64,000 bases of DNA from Saccharibacillus endophyticus. GTDB lineage: Bacteria; Bacillota; Bacilli; Paenibacillales; Paenibacillaceae. A model generated the notes under the pieces. That model was not told where the DNA came from and searched no databases. It saw only the letters and a program-made list of their open reading frames with translations. The translations under genes and the position numbers were made by a program. The DNA lies in assembly GCF_013185185.1 (NCBI RefSeq), contig NZ_JAAZWE010000002.1:496001-560000 (forward strand), written 5' to 3'. How positions within the stretch are numbered: position 1 is the stretch's first letter; each line of letters starts with the position of its first letter. This document shows, one piece after another, positions 29,679-37,659 of the stretch.

Positions 29679-30230
29679 TTACGGCGAATTTTCGCTGTCC
29701 GTTTCGCCGCTTTCTTCAGGTTCCCATGGATAACTCTTGGTCAAAAATTCGGCCAATGTTCGGCTTGCTTCTCTGCGCTGCTTGCGCATTTCCGCACGGA
29801 TCGGCGCGCTTTCGTGCAGCTTCCGTTCTTCTTCCGTCTCGGGATATACAGGCGTAACTTCCGTCTTGCGCCCGTGGTCGTCCAGCGCGACAAAGGTCAA
29901 AAAAGCCGTCGCCGCAATCTGACGCTCCCCGGTTTTCAGATCCTCGCGAACGACCTTCACGAACGTCTCCATCGAGCTGCGCCCCGTCCAGGTCACGAAC
30001 GATTCCAACGTCACCGAATCGGTCATGTAGATCGGATACAGAAAATCGACGGAATCCGTCGAAGCCGTAATCGTATTCGCTCTCGACAGCTTCGCTGCCG
30101 CGATCGAAGCGATATCGTCAATATACGCCATCAACCTCCCGCCGAACAGCGTCTGATAGCTGTTGACATCGGTCGGAAACACGCGCGCCATTTTATAACT
30201 TCTCGTCGTACGAATCGGAATCCCTTTCAT
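29679..30230 (-). CDS. Acyl-CoA thioesterase, hotdog fold (YkhA-like)
   Basis: A 183-residue hotdog-fold acyl-CoA hydrolase. It has NSYQTLFGGRLMAYIDDIASIAAAK, the signature of the acyl-CoA hydrolase family with the catalytic N/G/D region, and DSVDFLYPIYMTDSVTLESFV. Family members, such as BFIT/YkhA and YciA, cleave medium- to long-chain acyl-CoA in the cytoplasm. The C-terminal 40 residues are charged and glutamate-rich. The ATG at 30230 follows GAAGGAAG at eight bases. Repeat copy B lies 88 bases upstream. It forms a single gene. Confidence 0.9.
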   Translation of the reverse strand: MKGIPIRTTRSYKMARVFPTDVNSYQTLFGGRLMAYIDDIASIAAAKLSRANTITASTDSVDFLYPIYMTDSVTLESFVTWTGRSSMETFVKVVREDLKTGERQIAATAFLTFVALDDHGRKTEVTPVYPETEEERKLHESAPIRAEMRKQRREASRTLAEFLTKSYPWEPEESGETDSENSP

Positions 30231-30317
30231 CTCTTGCACTTCCTTCTTTGTGTTGATGATCTCGTTTGTCCATTATACGCCTCCGTGAATCAGGCGTACA
30301 AATCCGATGCAGCGCGT

Positions 30318-30502
30318 GGAAGACCCGAGGGCGCTGCGGGGAGAATTCGTTAGCATATGCTTACGATGTGCCTTTCTTTGAAAGGCTTTAGGTCGCTGTC
30401 TCAATCGGGAAGCTGGATTGGATTATACAAAGGAGGCTTCCCGATTTCAAAGGCGAACATTTCATTCCTACACGAACTCTCCCCTCCGCTGCGCGGTCTT
30501 CC
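30318..30502 (-). repeat. Dispersed palindromic element, copy B
   Basis: Arms GGAAGACC/GGTCTTCC enclose GGGGAGA/TCTCCCC, then the core CGCCTTTGA and ACAGCG, and an inner stem ATCGGGAAGC/GCTTCCCGAT. The outer arm sequence differs from copies A and E, but pairing is kept. It lies between the thioesterase start and the beta-mannosidase terminator. Confidence 0.7.
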
Positions 30503-30545
30503 CTAAGCATCGGCTTTTGCCTCGCTCGATCTGTTTTTTTATTTT

Positions 30546-30582
30546 AAAAAAACAGACGCCGTCTCTTTTTAGACGGCGCCCA
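30546..30582 (-). terminator. Terminator after the beta-mannosidase gene
   Basis: The stem GGGCGCCGTCT/AGACGGCGTCT-type pairing is followed by seven T on the minus strand. It lies about 170 bases beyond the mannosidase stop, with repeat copy C in between. Confidence 0.85.
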
Positions 30583-30608
30583 GATTTAAAAATGATTTTA
30601 TATTCCCG

Positions 30609-30730
30609 GCGAAGCGGATGCGGAGGGAGACATTCAGTGAAAGACGCCTTTGAACGCGGAAAGCCGGAGGATTTCTGCGTGAGACAGCGTCTTGAACGAA
30701 TTTCTCCCGCAGCGCCTCCCCCAGCTTCTC
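30609..30730 (+). repeat. Dispersed palindromic element, copy C
   Basis: The core CGCCTTTGA is paired with ACAGCG across an internal loop, with outer stems AAGACGC/GCGTCTT and GGGAGAcATTC/GAATTTCTCCC and an inner GCGGAAA/TTTCTGC. It ends 20 bases before the mannosidase stop codon and is inverted relative to copy B. Confidence 0.75.
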
Positions 30731-30749
30731 ACGAATAGGAACTCACTTT

Positions 30750-33293
30750 TTAAAGTTTAATAAAATCAGCCATCGATTGGACGGCCACGGCGCCTGGAGC
30801 ACCGTGGGACAGCGTGCCGTCGATTTGGCGCGCCCGGAATTCGACGGTTGCTTTTTCGCCCGGGAGAAGGTCGAAGTAGTTGTCGGTGAAGACGCCTTCG
30901 GCTTCGGCGGTCAGCCAGACTTGTTTTGCCAAAATATCCGTTTCGAGCGTGATCGTCGTACGGCCTTCGCCGTCGTCGTTACGGGTAATCGCGATATGCG
31001 GCGCAGCCAGTTCGATCTCGCGTGCCGGCACGAAATAATGCGTACGCTGGTCGATGACGAGGCCGTTTTGCTCCAGTTCCGCAAGCAGTACCGTACGCTC
31101 CGGAATTTCTTCGCCGAGCATTTCCGTAACTTTGACCGAGTGGACTTTTTCCGCGCTGTTGGCTTTGGCTTCGATCGGAAGGACCTGCTCATGAAGCACG
31201 TCGCCGCCGAAGCTCAGCAGCCGGAGACGCAGCGATACGGATTCCACTTGTAAATGATCGTTCAGGATATGGAAGTTCAAGTCTTCCCCGTTCGTGCCGT
31301 CGATCGAGACGGACAGGTCGCGGAAGCTGCGGCGGGCGTAGTAATGCAGCGCCTTCCAACGGCCGTAGTAGTCGATGCCCGACCAGGAAGCGACCGGCCA
31401 GCTGTCGTTCATCTGCCAGTACAACGTCCCCATGCAGTACGGCATGCTGCGGCGGTGCGCTTCGATCGCGGATTTCATGGCTTCGGCTTGCAGCACCTGG
31501 CTCATGTACAGGAACGAAACGAAGTCTTTCGGCTCCGGCAGGTATTTGTCCATGTATTCCTTGATCAGGAAGTTGCCGCGCCCGTTCTTCTGGTGCGCCA
31601 GCATGATCTTCGAATCCAGCTGAAGCGCGTCTTCCGGTGCATATTGCAGGACCGACTTGTGTTCCGGGAACGATTGGAAACCGTATTCGCTCATGAAGCG
31701 GCCGATGTATTTGTTATAGTTCTCGAACGGCTCCGAATTGTGCCATACGCCCCAATAGTGAATATCGCCTTCCGACGTGCCCGGGTGCGCGTGCTGCTTC
31801 TCGTCATTGCTGAGCGAGACGAGCGGCGAAGAAGGCCAGTACTCTGCGCCAGGTGCCATTTTCGAGATCGCGGTCGGAAGCAGACGGTGGAAGATCGCTT
31901 CATAGTCCGCCCAGATGCTGTTTTGCTGCTCCTTGGTATAGTCCTTTTTCCAGCCCCAACCGCCGTCCGGAATGTAGTGCGCCCATGCGGAGTCGATCTC
32001 GTTGTTGCCGCACCACAGCACGATACTCGGGTGATTGCGCAGACGAAGAAGGTTGTCTTCCGCTTCATGGCGCACGCTTTCCAGGAAATCTTCGTCGCCC
32101 GGATACATGCTGCACGCGAACATGAAGTCCTGCCAGACCATGATGCCGTACTCGTCGCACAGCTCGTAGAAGTCGTCCTCCTCGTAGATCCCGCCGCCCC
32201 AAACGCGCAGCATATTCATGTTCGCTTCGGCCGCCGAGACGATCTCGTAGCGATAACGCTCGCGGGTCACGTCCGTCTCGAAGTTATCGTTCGGAATGTG
32301 GTTCGCGCCTTTCGCGAAGACCGGAACACCGTTCAGCTCAATATAGAAGGACGCGCCCGCACCGTCTTTTTCCCGCTTCAGCTTGACGCTTCGCAGGCCG
32401 GTACGCACGCTTTTCTCGGCGCTGAGCGATTCGCCTTCCAAAATCCCTGCGGTAAAGGTGTACAGATGCGCGTCGCCCAGACCTCTCGACCACCATAGCT
32501 TCGGATCGTCGACTTCGAATTCGAAGCGGATCGTATTTTCGCCGCGGCTAATTTGCTCGGTGCGATCAATGTCCAAACCTTCCGCCGAGATGCGCAGACG
32601 CCCTTCGAAGTCGCGGTCCGATTCTACGGTTACGATCGCGGTCAGCTTCGCTTTGGACGCCGTGACTTCATTTTGACGGATAAACAGGTCGGTAATGCGC
32701 TGCCCGGTCCAAGCTTCCAGACGGACCGCACGCCAGATACCGCTCGTGACAAAACGCGGGCCCCAATCCCATCCGTAGTGATAAGGGGCTTTGCGCGCAA
32801 AGATACTGACCCGCTTATCGCCGAGGCCGCCCAGCTCCGATTGGTCGTTGGACGCAGGCAGTGCGTAACCCAGCTTCTCCAGCTTCGGCAGATCTTCGTT
32901 GATCGGTGAACGGAAAAGGATACGCAGCGTGTTTTCTCCGTCTTTCAGATGCGTCTTGACCGGTACATTCCAAGTACGGAACATATTATCGGCCGACAAG
33001 ATGCGTTCGCCGTTCAGTTCCACGTCAGCGTAGGTGTCCAGACCGTCGAACACGAGGCTGATATTGTCCTGGCGAAGCAGCTCGGAAGGTGCGGTGAAGG
33101 TCGTCTCGTAGACCCAGTCCTGCTTGTCGATCCACTGCAAATCATGTTCGTTTGTTCCGTAGTACGGGTCCGGAATTTTGTTGTTTCGATACAGATCGCT
33201 ATGCACGCAGCCCGGTACGACGGCCGGCAGCCGTTCGTTTTCTCCTGAAGCTGCAAACGTCCACTCTTTCAATTCCCATTTGATTTCGTTCAC
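30750..33293 (-). CDS. Beta-mannosidase, glycoside hydrolase family 2
   Basis: A large (847-residue) GH2 enzyme expected to release mannose from beta-mannosides or manno-oligosaccharides. The N-terminal sugar-binding domain has VVPGCVHSDLYRNNKIPDP and YYGTNEHDLQW, characteristic of beta-mannosidases. The TIM barrel includes LRVWGGGIYEEDDFYELCDE. The acid/base glutamate is E432 in WCGNNEI, and the nucleophile is E536 in SEYGFQS. No signal peptide is seen, so it probably acts on imported oligosaccharide. I chose GTG 33293, seven bases after GGGGGA; TTG 33308 sits on that site. The LacI-type regulator lies directly upstream on the same strand, and a LacI/cre-like operator (33318-33331) is in the leader. 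Confidence 0.92.
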   Translation of the reverse strand: MNEIKWELKEWTFAASGENERLPAVVPGCVHSDLYRNNKIPDPYYGTNEHDLQWIDKQDWVYETTFTAPSELLRQDNISLVFDGLDTYADVELNGERILSADNMFRTWNVPVKTHLKDGENTLRILFRSPINEDLPKLEKLGYALPASNDQSELGGLGDKRVSIFARKAPYHYGWDWGPRFVTSGIWRAVRLEAWTGQRITDLFIRQNEVTASKAKLTAIVTVESDRDFEGRLRISAEGLDIDRTEQISRGENTIRFEFEVDDPKLWWSRGLGDAHLYTFTAGILEGESLSAEKSVRTGLRSVKLKREKDGAGASFYIELNGVPVFAKGANHIPNDNFETDVTRERYRYEIVSAAEANMNMLRVWGGGIYEEDDFYELCDEYGIMVWQDFMFACSMYPGDEDFLESVRHEAEDNLLRLRNHPSIVLWCGNNEIDSAWAHYIPDGGWGWKKDYTKEQQNSIWADYEAIFHRLLPTAISKMAPGAEYWPSSPLVSLSNDEKQHAHPGTSEGDIHYWGVWHNSEPFENYNKYIGRFMSEYGFQSFPEHKSVLQYAPEDALQLDSKIMLAHQKNGRGNFLIKEYMDKYLPEPKDFVSFLYMSQVLQAEAMKSAIEAHRRSMPYCMGTLYWQMNDSWPVASWSGIDYYGRWKALHYYARRSFRDLSVSIDGTNGEDLNFHILNDHLQVESVSLRLRLLSFGGDVLHEQVLPIEAKANSAEKVHSVKVTEMLGEEIPERTVLLAELEQNGLVIDQRTHYFVPAREIELAAPHIAITRNDDGEGRTTITLETDILAKQVWLTAEAEGVFTDNYFDLLPGEKATVEFRARQIDGTLSHGAPGAVAVQSMADFIKL

Positions 33294-33317
33294 GATGTTT
33301 TCCCCCAATACTGAAAG

Positions 33318-33331
33318 TGTAACCGCTTTTA
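33318..33331. promoter_or_regulatory. LacI-family / cre-like operator upstream of the mannosidase
   Basis: The plus strand reads TGTAACCGCTTTTA, one mismatch from the catabolite-response consensus TGWAAnCGnTnWCA and close to general LacI-family operators. It lies 25 bases ahead of the GTG start, where a bound repressor could block transcription. Candidate binders are CcpA or the neighbouring LacI-type protein. Confidence 0.5.
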
Positions 33332-33453
33332 ATTTCCATCAACACCGTATCATTCTCCGCACTAAATTTCAATATAATCTCGTTTTTTTATATCATTTTT
33401 ATTTTTTTAGGAAAACAAAATTTCATATTTTGATTTTTGTTAGGTTCGTTAGC

Positions 33454-33488
33454 AAAAGAAAATCCCTGCCGTATACGGTCAGGGTTTT
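33454..33488 (-). terminator. Terminator after the LacI-type regulator gene
   Basis: The stem AAAACCCTGACCGTA/TACGGCAGGGATTTT is followed by T-rich sequence on the minus strand. It separates the regulator from the mannosidase transcript. Confidence 0.8.
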
Positions 33489-33550
33489 CCGTGCGGTGCT
33501 TGATATGCTTGCAAACCTCTAATGCCTTGTGAACGCTAAAAGTAAGGTTG

Positions 33551-33595
33551 CGTCCGAATGAAAGGTACCTGAAGCGTGTGCGTTTCATTCGGACG
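33551..33595. repeat. Perfect inverted repeat between the regulator and mannosidase genes
   Basis: Arms CGTCCGAATGAAA (33551-33563) and TTTCATTCGGACG (33583-33595) pair perfectly around a 19-base loop. No T run follows, so it is not a simple terminator. It could be an operator or a structural element. Confidence 0.5.
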
Positions 33596-33624
33596 TAATC
33601 CTCTGATTAAGAGTTGACAAGGTA

Positions 33625-34629
33625 TTACTTGCGCGGCTCGGCCGTCGTGCAGCGAACGATGAGATTCGACGGTTCCGTCACGACGGAAGGCGCGAAGTCG
33701 CTGTTTTCGATCATTGCGATCAAGTTCTCAATCGCATGCGAGCCGATCGACGGAATGTTTTGGTTCACCGTGGTCAGTGCAGGACTGAAAATTTCCGAAT
33801 AATACGTATTGTCGAAACCGATCACCGAAATATCTTCTGGCACGGACAGGCCGTTTCGATGAATGACATTGATTGCGCCGAACGCCATCATGTCCGACGT
33901 GCAAACGACGGCGGTCGGGCGTTCTTTCAGCGTCAACAGGTCATTCATCGCGATCGTGCCGCCTTCCATGGAATAGTCGCTGACGCGCACGTAATCCGGG
34001 TGGACCGGCAGCTTATGCTTCTTCATGCCTTCCGTGAATCCTTCGTGGCGCAGCGAGCCGACGGCATTGTCCAGCTTGCCCGAGATAAACGCGATGCGCG
34101 AGTGTCCCAGCTGCGCGAGATGCTCCACGGCCTGCATGATTCCCGCTTTGTTTTCCGTCGTGATATATCCGGCGCGGCGGCCGCGAATGTCCGCGTCGAC
34201 GAACATCGTCGGAATATCGGAATCGAGCAATTCTTCAAGATGCGGATCGTTTCGCGCCACGCCGAAGCCGACCACGCCGTCCACGTTCCGGCTGAGGCAG
34301 TGCTCGACGAACGAATATCCCGGATCGTCGAAACGCGTGGACAACAGGACCAAATCGTAACCGCTGTTTTGCAGCGCCGTCTTGATCCCTTCGAGCAGCT
34401 CCGAGACGAACGGATTTTTGAACGAATTGGTCACGAAAACGCCGACGGTCCAGGAACGGCCTTTCACCAATCCCCTTGCAGCCACGTTAGGATGATATTT
34501 AAGCTCTTTGATCGTTTGGCTGACTTTTTTGCGCGTTTTATCGCTCACATCCGGATAGTTGTTGATTACCTTGGAAACGGTTGCGACTGAAACTCCCGCT
34601 TCTTTGGCCACGTCATGAATCGAAGCCAT
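33625..34629 (-). CDS. LacI-family transcriptional regulator
   Basis: A 334-residue LacI/GalR-type regulator. The helix-turn-helix is SIHDVAKEAGVSVATVSKVINNYPDVSDKTRKKV (given here in two parts of the same N-terminal domain; residues 3-36), followed by the hinge helix (YHPNVAARGLV). A periplasmic-binding-protein-like sensor domain follows to the C-terminus, with VIGFDNTYYSEIFSPALTTV. The ATG at 34629 follows AAGGAGG. It stands next to the beta-mannosidase gene, so manno-oligosaccharide sensing is a reasonable guess. It is divergent from the DUF2161 gene. Confidence 0.92.
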   Translation of the reverse strand: MASIHDVAKEAGVSVATVSKVINNYPDVSDKTRKKVSQTIKELKYHPNVAARGLVKGRSWTVGVFVTNSFKNPFVSELLEGIKTALQNSGYDLVLLSTRFDDPGYSFVEHCLSRNVDGVVGFGVARNDPHLEELLDSDIPTMFVDADIRGRRAGYITTENKAGIMQAVEHLAQLGHSRIAFISGKLDNAVGSLRHEGFTEGMKKHKLPVHPDYVRVSDYSMEGGTIAMNDLLTLKERPTAVVCTSDMMAFGAINVIHRNGLSVPEDISVIGFDNTYYSEIFSPALTTVNQNIPSIGSHAIENLIAMIENSDFAPSVVTEPSNLIVRCTTAEPRK

Positions 34630-34812
34630 TTTTTTACCTCCTTCGCGGTCGGATTGTACAATTTTGCGACGCCCCGTCCGGAAACCCATGTTTTTTCCTT
34701 CTATTATATATAGGTGTCGTTTGCGCGACAAGCTTTTTTGCCAACCGACTGCTTTAAGGGTATGATAAGATATTGAATTCAGGCAATTTGCGACATAAAA
34801 GGAGTCAGACAG

Positions 34813-35529
34813 ATGGCTGTGAAGTATGAAACGGAGTTGTATCCGCCGCTCAAATCGTTCTTCGAAGCACGAGGGTACTCGGTCAAGAGCGAAGTCCGTC
34901 ACTGCGACCTGGTCGGTTACCTCGAAGGCGAAGAACGTCCGCTGATCGTGGAGATGAAACGAACGTTTACGCTTGAATTGCTGCTTCAGGGAGCCGATCG
35001 CCAGCGTACCGGCGGGCTGGTTTATTTGGCCGTGGAGCGCAATCGAGCAAAAAAAGGGGCCCATAATCAGAGATTCGGCGAAATTGCGCTGCTCTGCGGA
35101 CGATTGGGGATCGGACTGATCGTCGTTACCTTTTACAAATCCAAAACTCCGTTCGTCGAAGTGCTTTGCGAAGCAGGCGATGCTCCCGGCAAGACAGGCA
35201 AACTCTTCGGGAAAAAGGCCAAACGGCTGCGCACGGAGTTCGATGCCCGCAGCGGAGACCACAACACCGGCGGTTCGACCCGACGAAAAATCGTGACCGC
35301 TTACCGGGAAAATGCGCTGAAAGTCGCTCGGCAGCTGTGGATGTTCGGCGAAGCGTCCCCCGTCATGCTGAAAGAAGCCAGCGGCGTAGGCAAAGCGGCT
35401 GCCGTGCTTCAAGCTAATTACTACGGCTGGTTCGAACGGGTATCCCGCGGTCGTTACAAATTGACGGAGACGGGTCTCGCCGCGCTCGACGAGTATGCGA
35501 CCGTCGTATCGGCCTGGCCCGAGAAATAG
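34813..35529 (+). CDS. DUF2161 protein, putative PD-(D/E)XK phosphodiesterase
   Basis: A 238-residue protein. The N-terminal 120 residues match DUF2161: YETELYPPLKSFFEARGYSVKSEV, then a conserved acidic residue (CDLVGY) and the EMKRTF motif. These form the D...ExK pattern of restriction-endonuclease-fold enzymes. A positively charged middle (FGKKAKRLRTEF) and a C-terminal winged-helix-like part (VMLKEASGVGKAAAVLQANYYGWFERV) follow. The nuclease role is a family prediction and is unproven. The ATG at 34813 follows AGGAG. It is divergent from the LacI-type gene with a 183-base gap, and no methylase is nearby, so a classic restriction system is unlikely. Confidence 0.85.
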   Translation: MAVKYETELYPPLKSFFEARGYSVKSEVRHCDLVGYLEGEERPLIVEMKRTFTLELLLQGADRQRTGGLVYLAVERNRAKKGAHNQRFGEIALLCGRLGIGLIVVTFYKSKTPFVEVLCEAGDAPGKTGKLFGKKAKRLRTEFDARSGDHNTGGSTRRKIVTAYRENALKVARQLWMFGEASPVMLKEASGVGKAAAVLQANYYGWFERVSRGRYKLTETGLAALDEYATVVSAWPEK

Positions 35530-35678
35530 GAAAAACCGGCTGCACGCTTTGCAATGAAAATTGAAAGCTTCGGTTTCAAATCGGACAAAAGGGCTTTTGC
35601 GAAATAAAACCCTCCATGATAGAATGAAAACTGAAATTTGAGGCTCTGCCTTTTTTAAATCATTAATGAGGTGATGGA

Positions 35679-36095
35679 ATGAAAGCTTCAACGGGACCTA
35701 CCTCCGCCCCGTCCCGCAGCACGAAAAAGGGCAGGCTTTCAGCCAGATGGTTTTTGCTGGTATGGGTCGTTCTGATCGCCCTTTTCGTTTATGCCGCTTA
35801 CGAGTACAGCCAAAGGCTGCAAGCCCAGACCGTTGCTGCTTTAGAGCAGCAAACACAGGCTCAAATGGCCGATCTTCGAGCCGATTACGAAAAGCAGCTT
35901 GCCGCCCTGAATACGGACTTGAACAAGCAAATCGCTGCGCTGCAAAGCAAAGTGGACTCGTTCAACGAGCTGCTAACTTTTACAAAAGATAATGCGAGCA
36001 ACAAAACCGATAACAGCAACAAGCTCTACACGCAGTTGGACGAGGTCAAAACCCAACTGAACGCACTTCAGAAGAAAATGGATCTGCTGAAATGA
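35679..36095 (+). CDS. Hypothetical membrane-anchored coiled-coil protein
   Basis: A 138-residue protein with a basic cytoplasmic tail (about 1-22), one transmembrane helix (about 24-43, WFLLVWVVLIALFVYAAYEY) and an extracytoplasmic coiled coil rich in Q, A, L and K (about 45-138). The heptad pattern is clear in AALNTDLNKQIAALQSKVDS and in the last 25 residues. It has no enzymatic motif. Its stop codon overlaps the start of the following glycosidase-like gene (ATGA), so the two proteins are translationally coupled and probably work together at the membrane. Confidence 0.75.
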   Translation: MKASTGPTSAPSRSTKKGRLSARWFLLVWVVLIALFVYAAYEYSQRLQAQTVAALEQQTQAQMADLRADYEKQLAALNTDLNKQIAALQSKVDSFNELLTFTKDNASNKTDNSNKLYTQLDEVKTQLNALQKKMDLLK

Positions 36096-37156
36096 CGCGC
36101 GTCCAACACGTGAATCGCTTCTTCCTGATCCTGGCGGCTCCGGCAATCGGCCTGTTGCTGTGCCTGTTGCTGTTTCCGCCGCAGCTCGACTTGCAGCTTG
36201 ATACCCAGGCCTACAAGTCCGAGAGCAGGGTAAGCGTTTCTTCGGCTAAACTGCTGCAAGACCTGGATACGGCAGAAATCAGCGCCAAATCGACTTCCGA
36301 CTCGCTGCAGCAGACTTTGAACCTGTACAACCAGACGACGCAAACGATGTCTTCGATCGTGCAGAAAGCGTCCATTCAAGCGAGCCGGCCCGAAAATATT
36401 TACGACAAACGTATCCGTTCCAAGCTGGGACTGCCGGTAGAGACGGTCGATAGCGACAAGATCCGGGTTGAGTTGTTCCGCGTCAATGCCGTCACTTACA
36501 AAGGCTATGCGATGAAAGTAAAGCTGAAAGACCCTTCCGCGATGCGCATGAGTCTGGCGGGCGAGACGCTCGGAAGCTCGGAGACGACGCTCAAAGCCGT
36601 ACAACGGCACGGCGCGATCGCAGGCATCAATGCAGGCGGATTCGCGGACCAAGACGGCAAACGTTATCCGCTCAGCACAACGATGATGGACGGCCAGTAT
36701 CTGACCGGATTCCAGTCCAGCTTCAAAGATCTATACTTTGTCGGACTCAACGGTTCCGGCAAGCTGATCGGCGGCAAATTCGATCGTCAGGATCAGCTCG
36801 ATAAGCTCCGGCCGCAATTCGGCGCTTCATTCGTGCCGATTCTGCTCAAAGACGGCAAGAAGACGGCGATTCCGGCAAAATGGAAAGCTTCTCCGAAGCG
36901 CGCCCCGCGTACGATCATCGGCAGCTACAAAGATGACCAGTTGATTATCTTCGTGATCGACGGCTATAACGAAGGCGGCGGTTCCGGCGCAACGCTGGAA
37001 GAGATTCAAGGCCAGCTGTACAAAATCGGCGTCATCAATGCGTACAATCTCGATGGCGGCGGTTCATCTTCGCTCGTGATGAACGGCCGCGTCGTGAACC
37101 ATCCTTCGGACGGCACGTTACGCCCTGTGCCGACCAACTTTTTGTTCTTCGAATAA
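36092..37156 (+). CDS. Membrane-anchored phosphodiester glycosidase (NAGPA) domain protein
   Basis: A 354-residue protein with an N-terminal transmembrane or signal segment (about 8-27) and a coiled-coil-like stretch (about 40-90). A C-terminal phosphodiester glycosidase domain follows (about 160-352) with AIAGINAGGFADQDGKRYP, GSYKDDQLIIFVIDGYN and YNLDGGGSSSLVMNGRVVN. These are the typical motifs of the NAGPA family, which uncovers mannose-6-phosphate in animals. Bacterial members probably cleave phosphodiester-linked sugars in the envelope. It starts inside the stop codon of the upstream coiled-coil gene and ends at a terminator (37184-37212). Confidence 0.88.
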   Translation: MTRVQHVNRFFLILAAPAIGLLLCLLLFPPQLDLQLDTQAYKSESRVSVSSAKLLQDLDTAEISAKSTSDSLQQTLNLYNQTTQTMSSIVQKASIQASRPENIYDKRIRSKLGLPVETVDSDKIRVELFRVNAVTYKGYAMKVKLKDPSAMRMSLAGETLGSSETTLKAVQRHGAIAGINAGGFADQDGKRYPLSTTMMDGQYLTGFQSSFKDLYFVGLNGSGKLIGGKFDRQDQLDKLRPQFGASFVPILLKDGKKTAIPAKWKASPKRAPRTIIGSYKDDQLIIFVIDGYNEGGGSGATLEEIQGQLYKIGVINAYNLDGGGSSSLVMNGRVVNHPSDGTLRPVPTNFLFFE

Positions 37157-37183
37157 CTTCGCCCGACAAGTAAAGATCGGTTA

Positions 37184-37212
37184 TAAAAAAAGAGCCCAAG
37201 GGCTCTTTTTTT
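37184..37212 (+). terminator. Terminator after the NAGPA-domain gene
   Basis: The stem AGAGCCC/GGGCTCT is followed by seven T on the plus strand. Confidence 0.85.
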
Positions 37213-37239
37213 GCATGATACGGATGTTTTCAATGCCGC

Positions 37240-37494
37240 TCAGCCATGTTTGGGAAGATGCATCATGTCGACCACGCAAGCTCCGCAGATATAACGATCC
37301 TTAAACTCGCTGACTTCATCGATAGAACCGCAGAACACGCATTTCGGACGGTAACGCTCCAAAATGATATGATCTCCCTGGACCAAAATTTCGACCGGAT
37401 CGCCTTCGTTCATTTGGTATCTTTTTCTCAGCGATTTCGGGAGGACGATACGTCCCAATTGGTCGACTTTCCGGACTACTCCAGCAGGTTTCAT
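37240..37494 (-). CDS. AbrB/SpoVT-type regulator with zinc-ribbon-like tail
   Basis: An 84-residue protein. The N-terminal 47 residues form a swapped-hairpin AbrB domain (GVVRKVDQLGRIVLPKSLRK, then GDPVEILVQGDHIILERY), as in the transition-state regulators AbrB and Abh. The C-terminal part has CVFCGS (about 54-59) and CGACV (about 72-76), so four cysteines spaced C-x2-C-x15-C-x2-C, which could bind zinc. This differs from B. subtilis AbrB. The ATG at 37494 follows GAAGAGGTG. It lies upstream of nothing in its own direction within 25 bases, so it is monocistronic. Confidence 0.9.
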   Translation of the reverse strand: MKPAGVVRKVDQLGRIVLPKSLRKRYQMNEGDPVEILVQGDHIILERYRPKCVFCGSIDEVSEFKDRYICGACVVDMMHLPKHG

Positions 37495-37659
37495 GATTGA
37501 AAACACCTCTTCTGTTTTTAGTTTGCTGTTTCTGCCCCACCTGCAGAAATGATTCTGCAAACCCAACACTAGATATTCGAGGCTCGATTACGAATTCCTT
37601 CTTGTTGAGCAAAAAAAAGAAACGTTGGTTAATTATCGGTTTTTTATCTAATCAAGCAA

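Noticed and set aside
30418..30738. Plus-strand frame ending in RQRLERISPAAPP
   Set aside because: It lies wholly within repeat copies B and C. Its similarity to a frame in copy D follows from the repeat DNA, so it is not independent evidence of a protein.
34630..35691. N-terminal extension of the LacI-type regulator to 688 residues
   Set aside because: The extension is antisense to the DUF2161 gene, and the helix-turn-helix start at 34629 has a perfect ribosome site.
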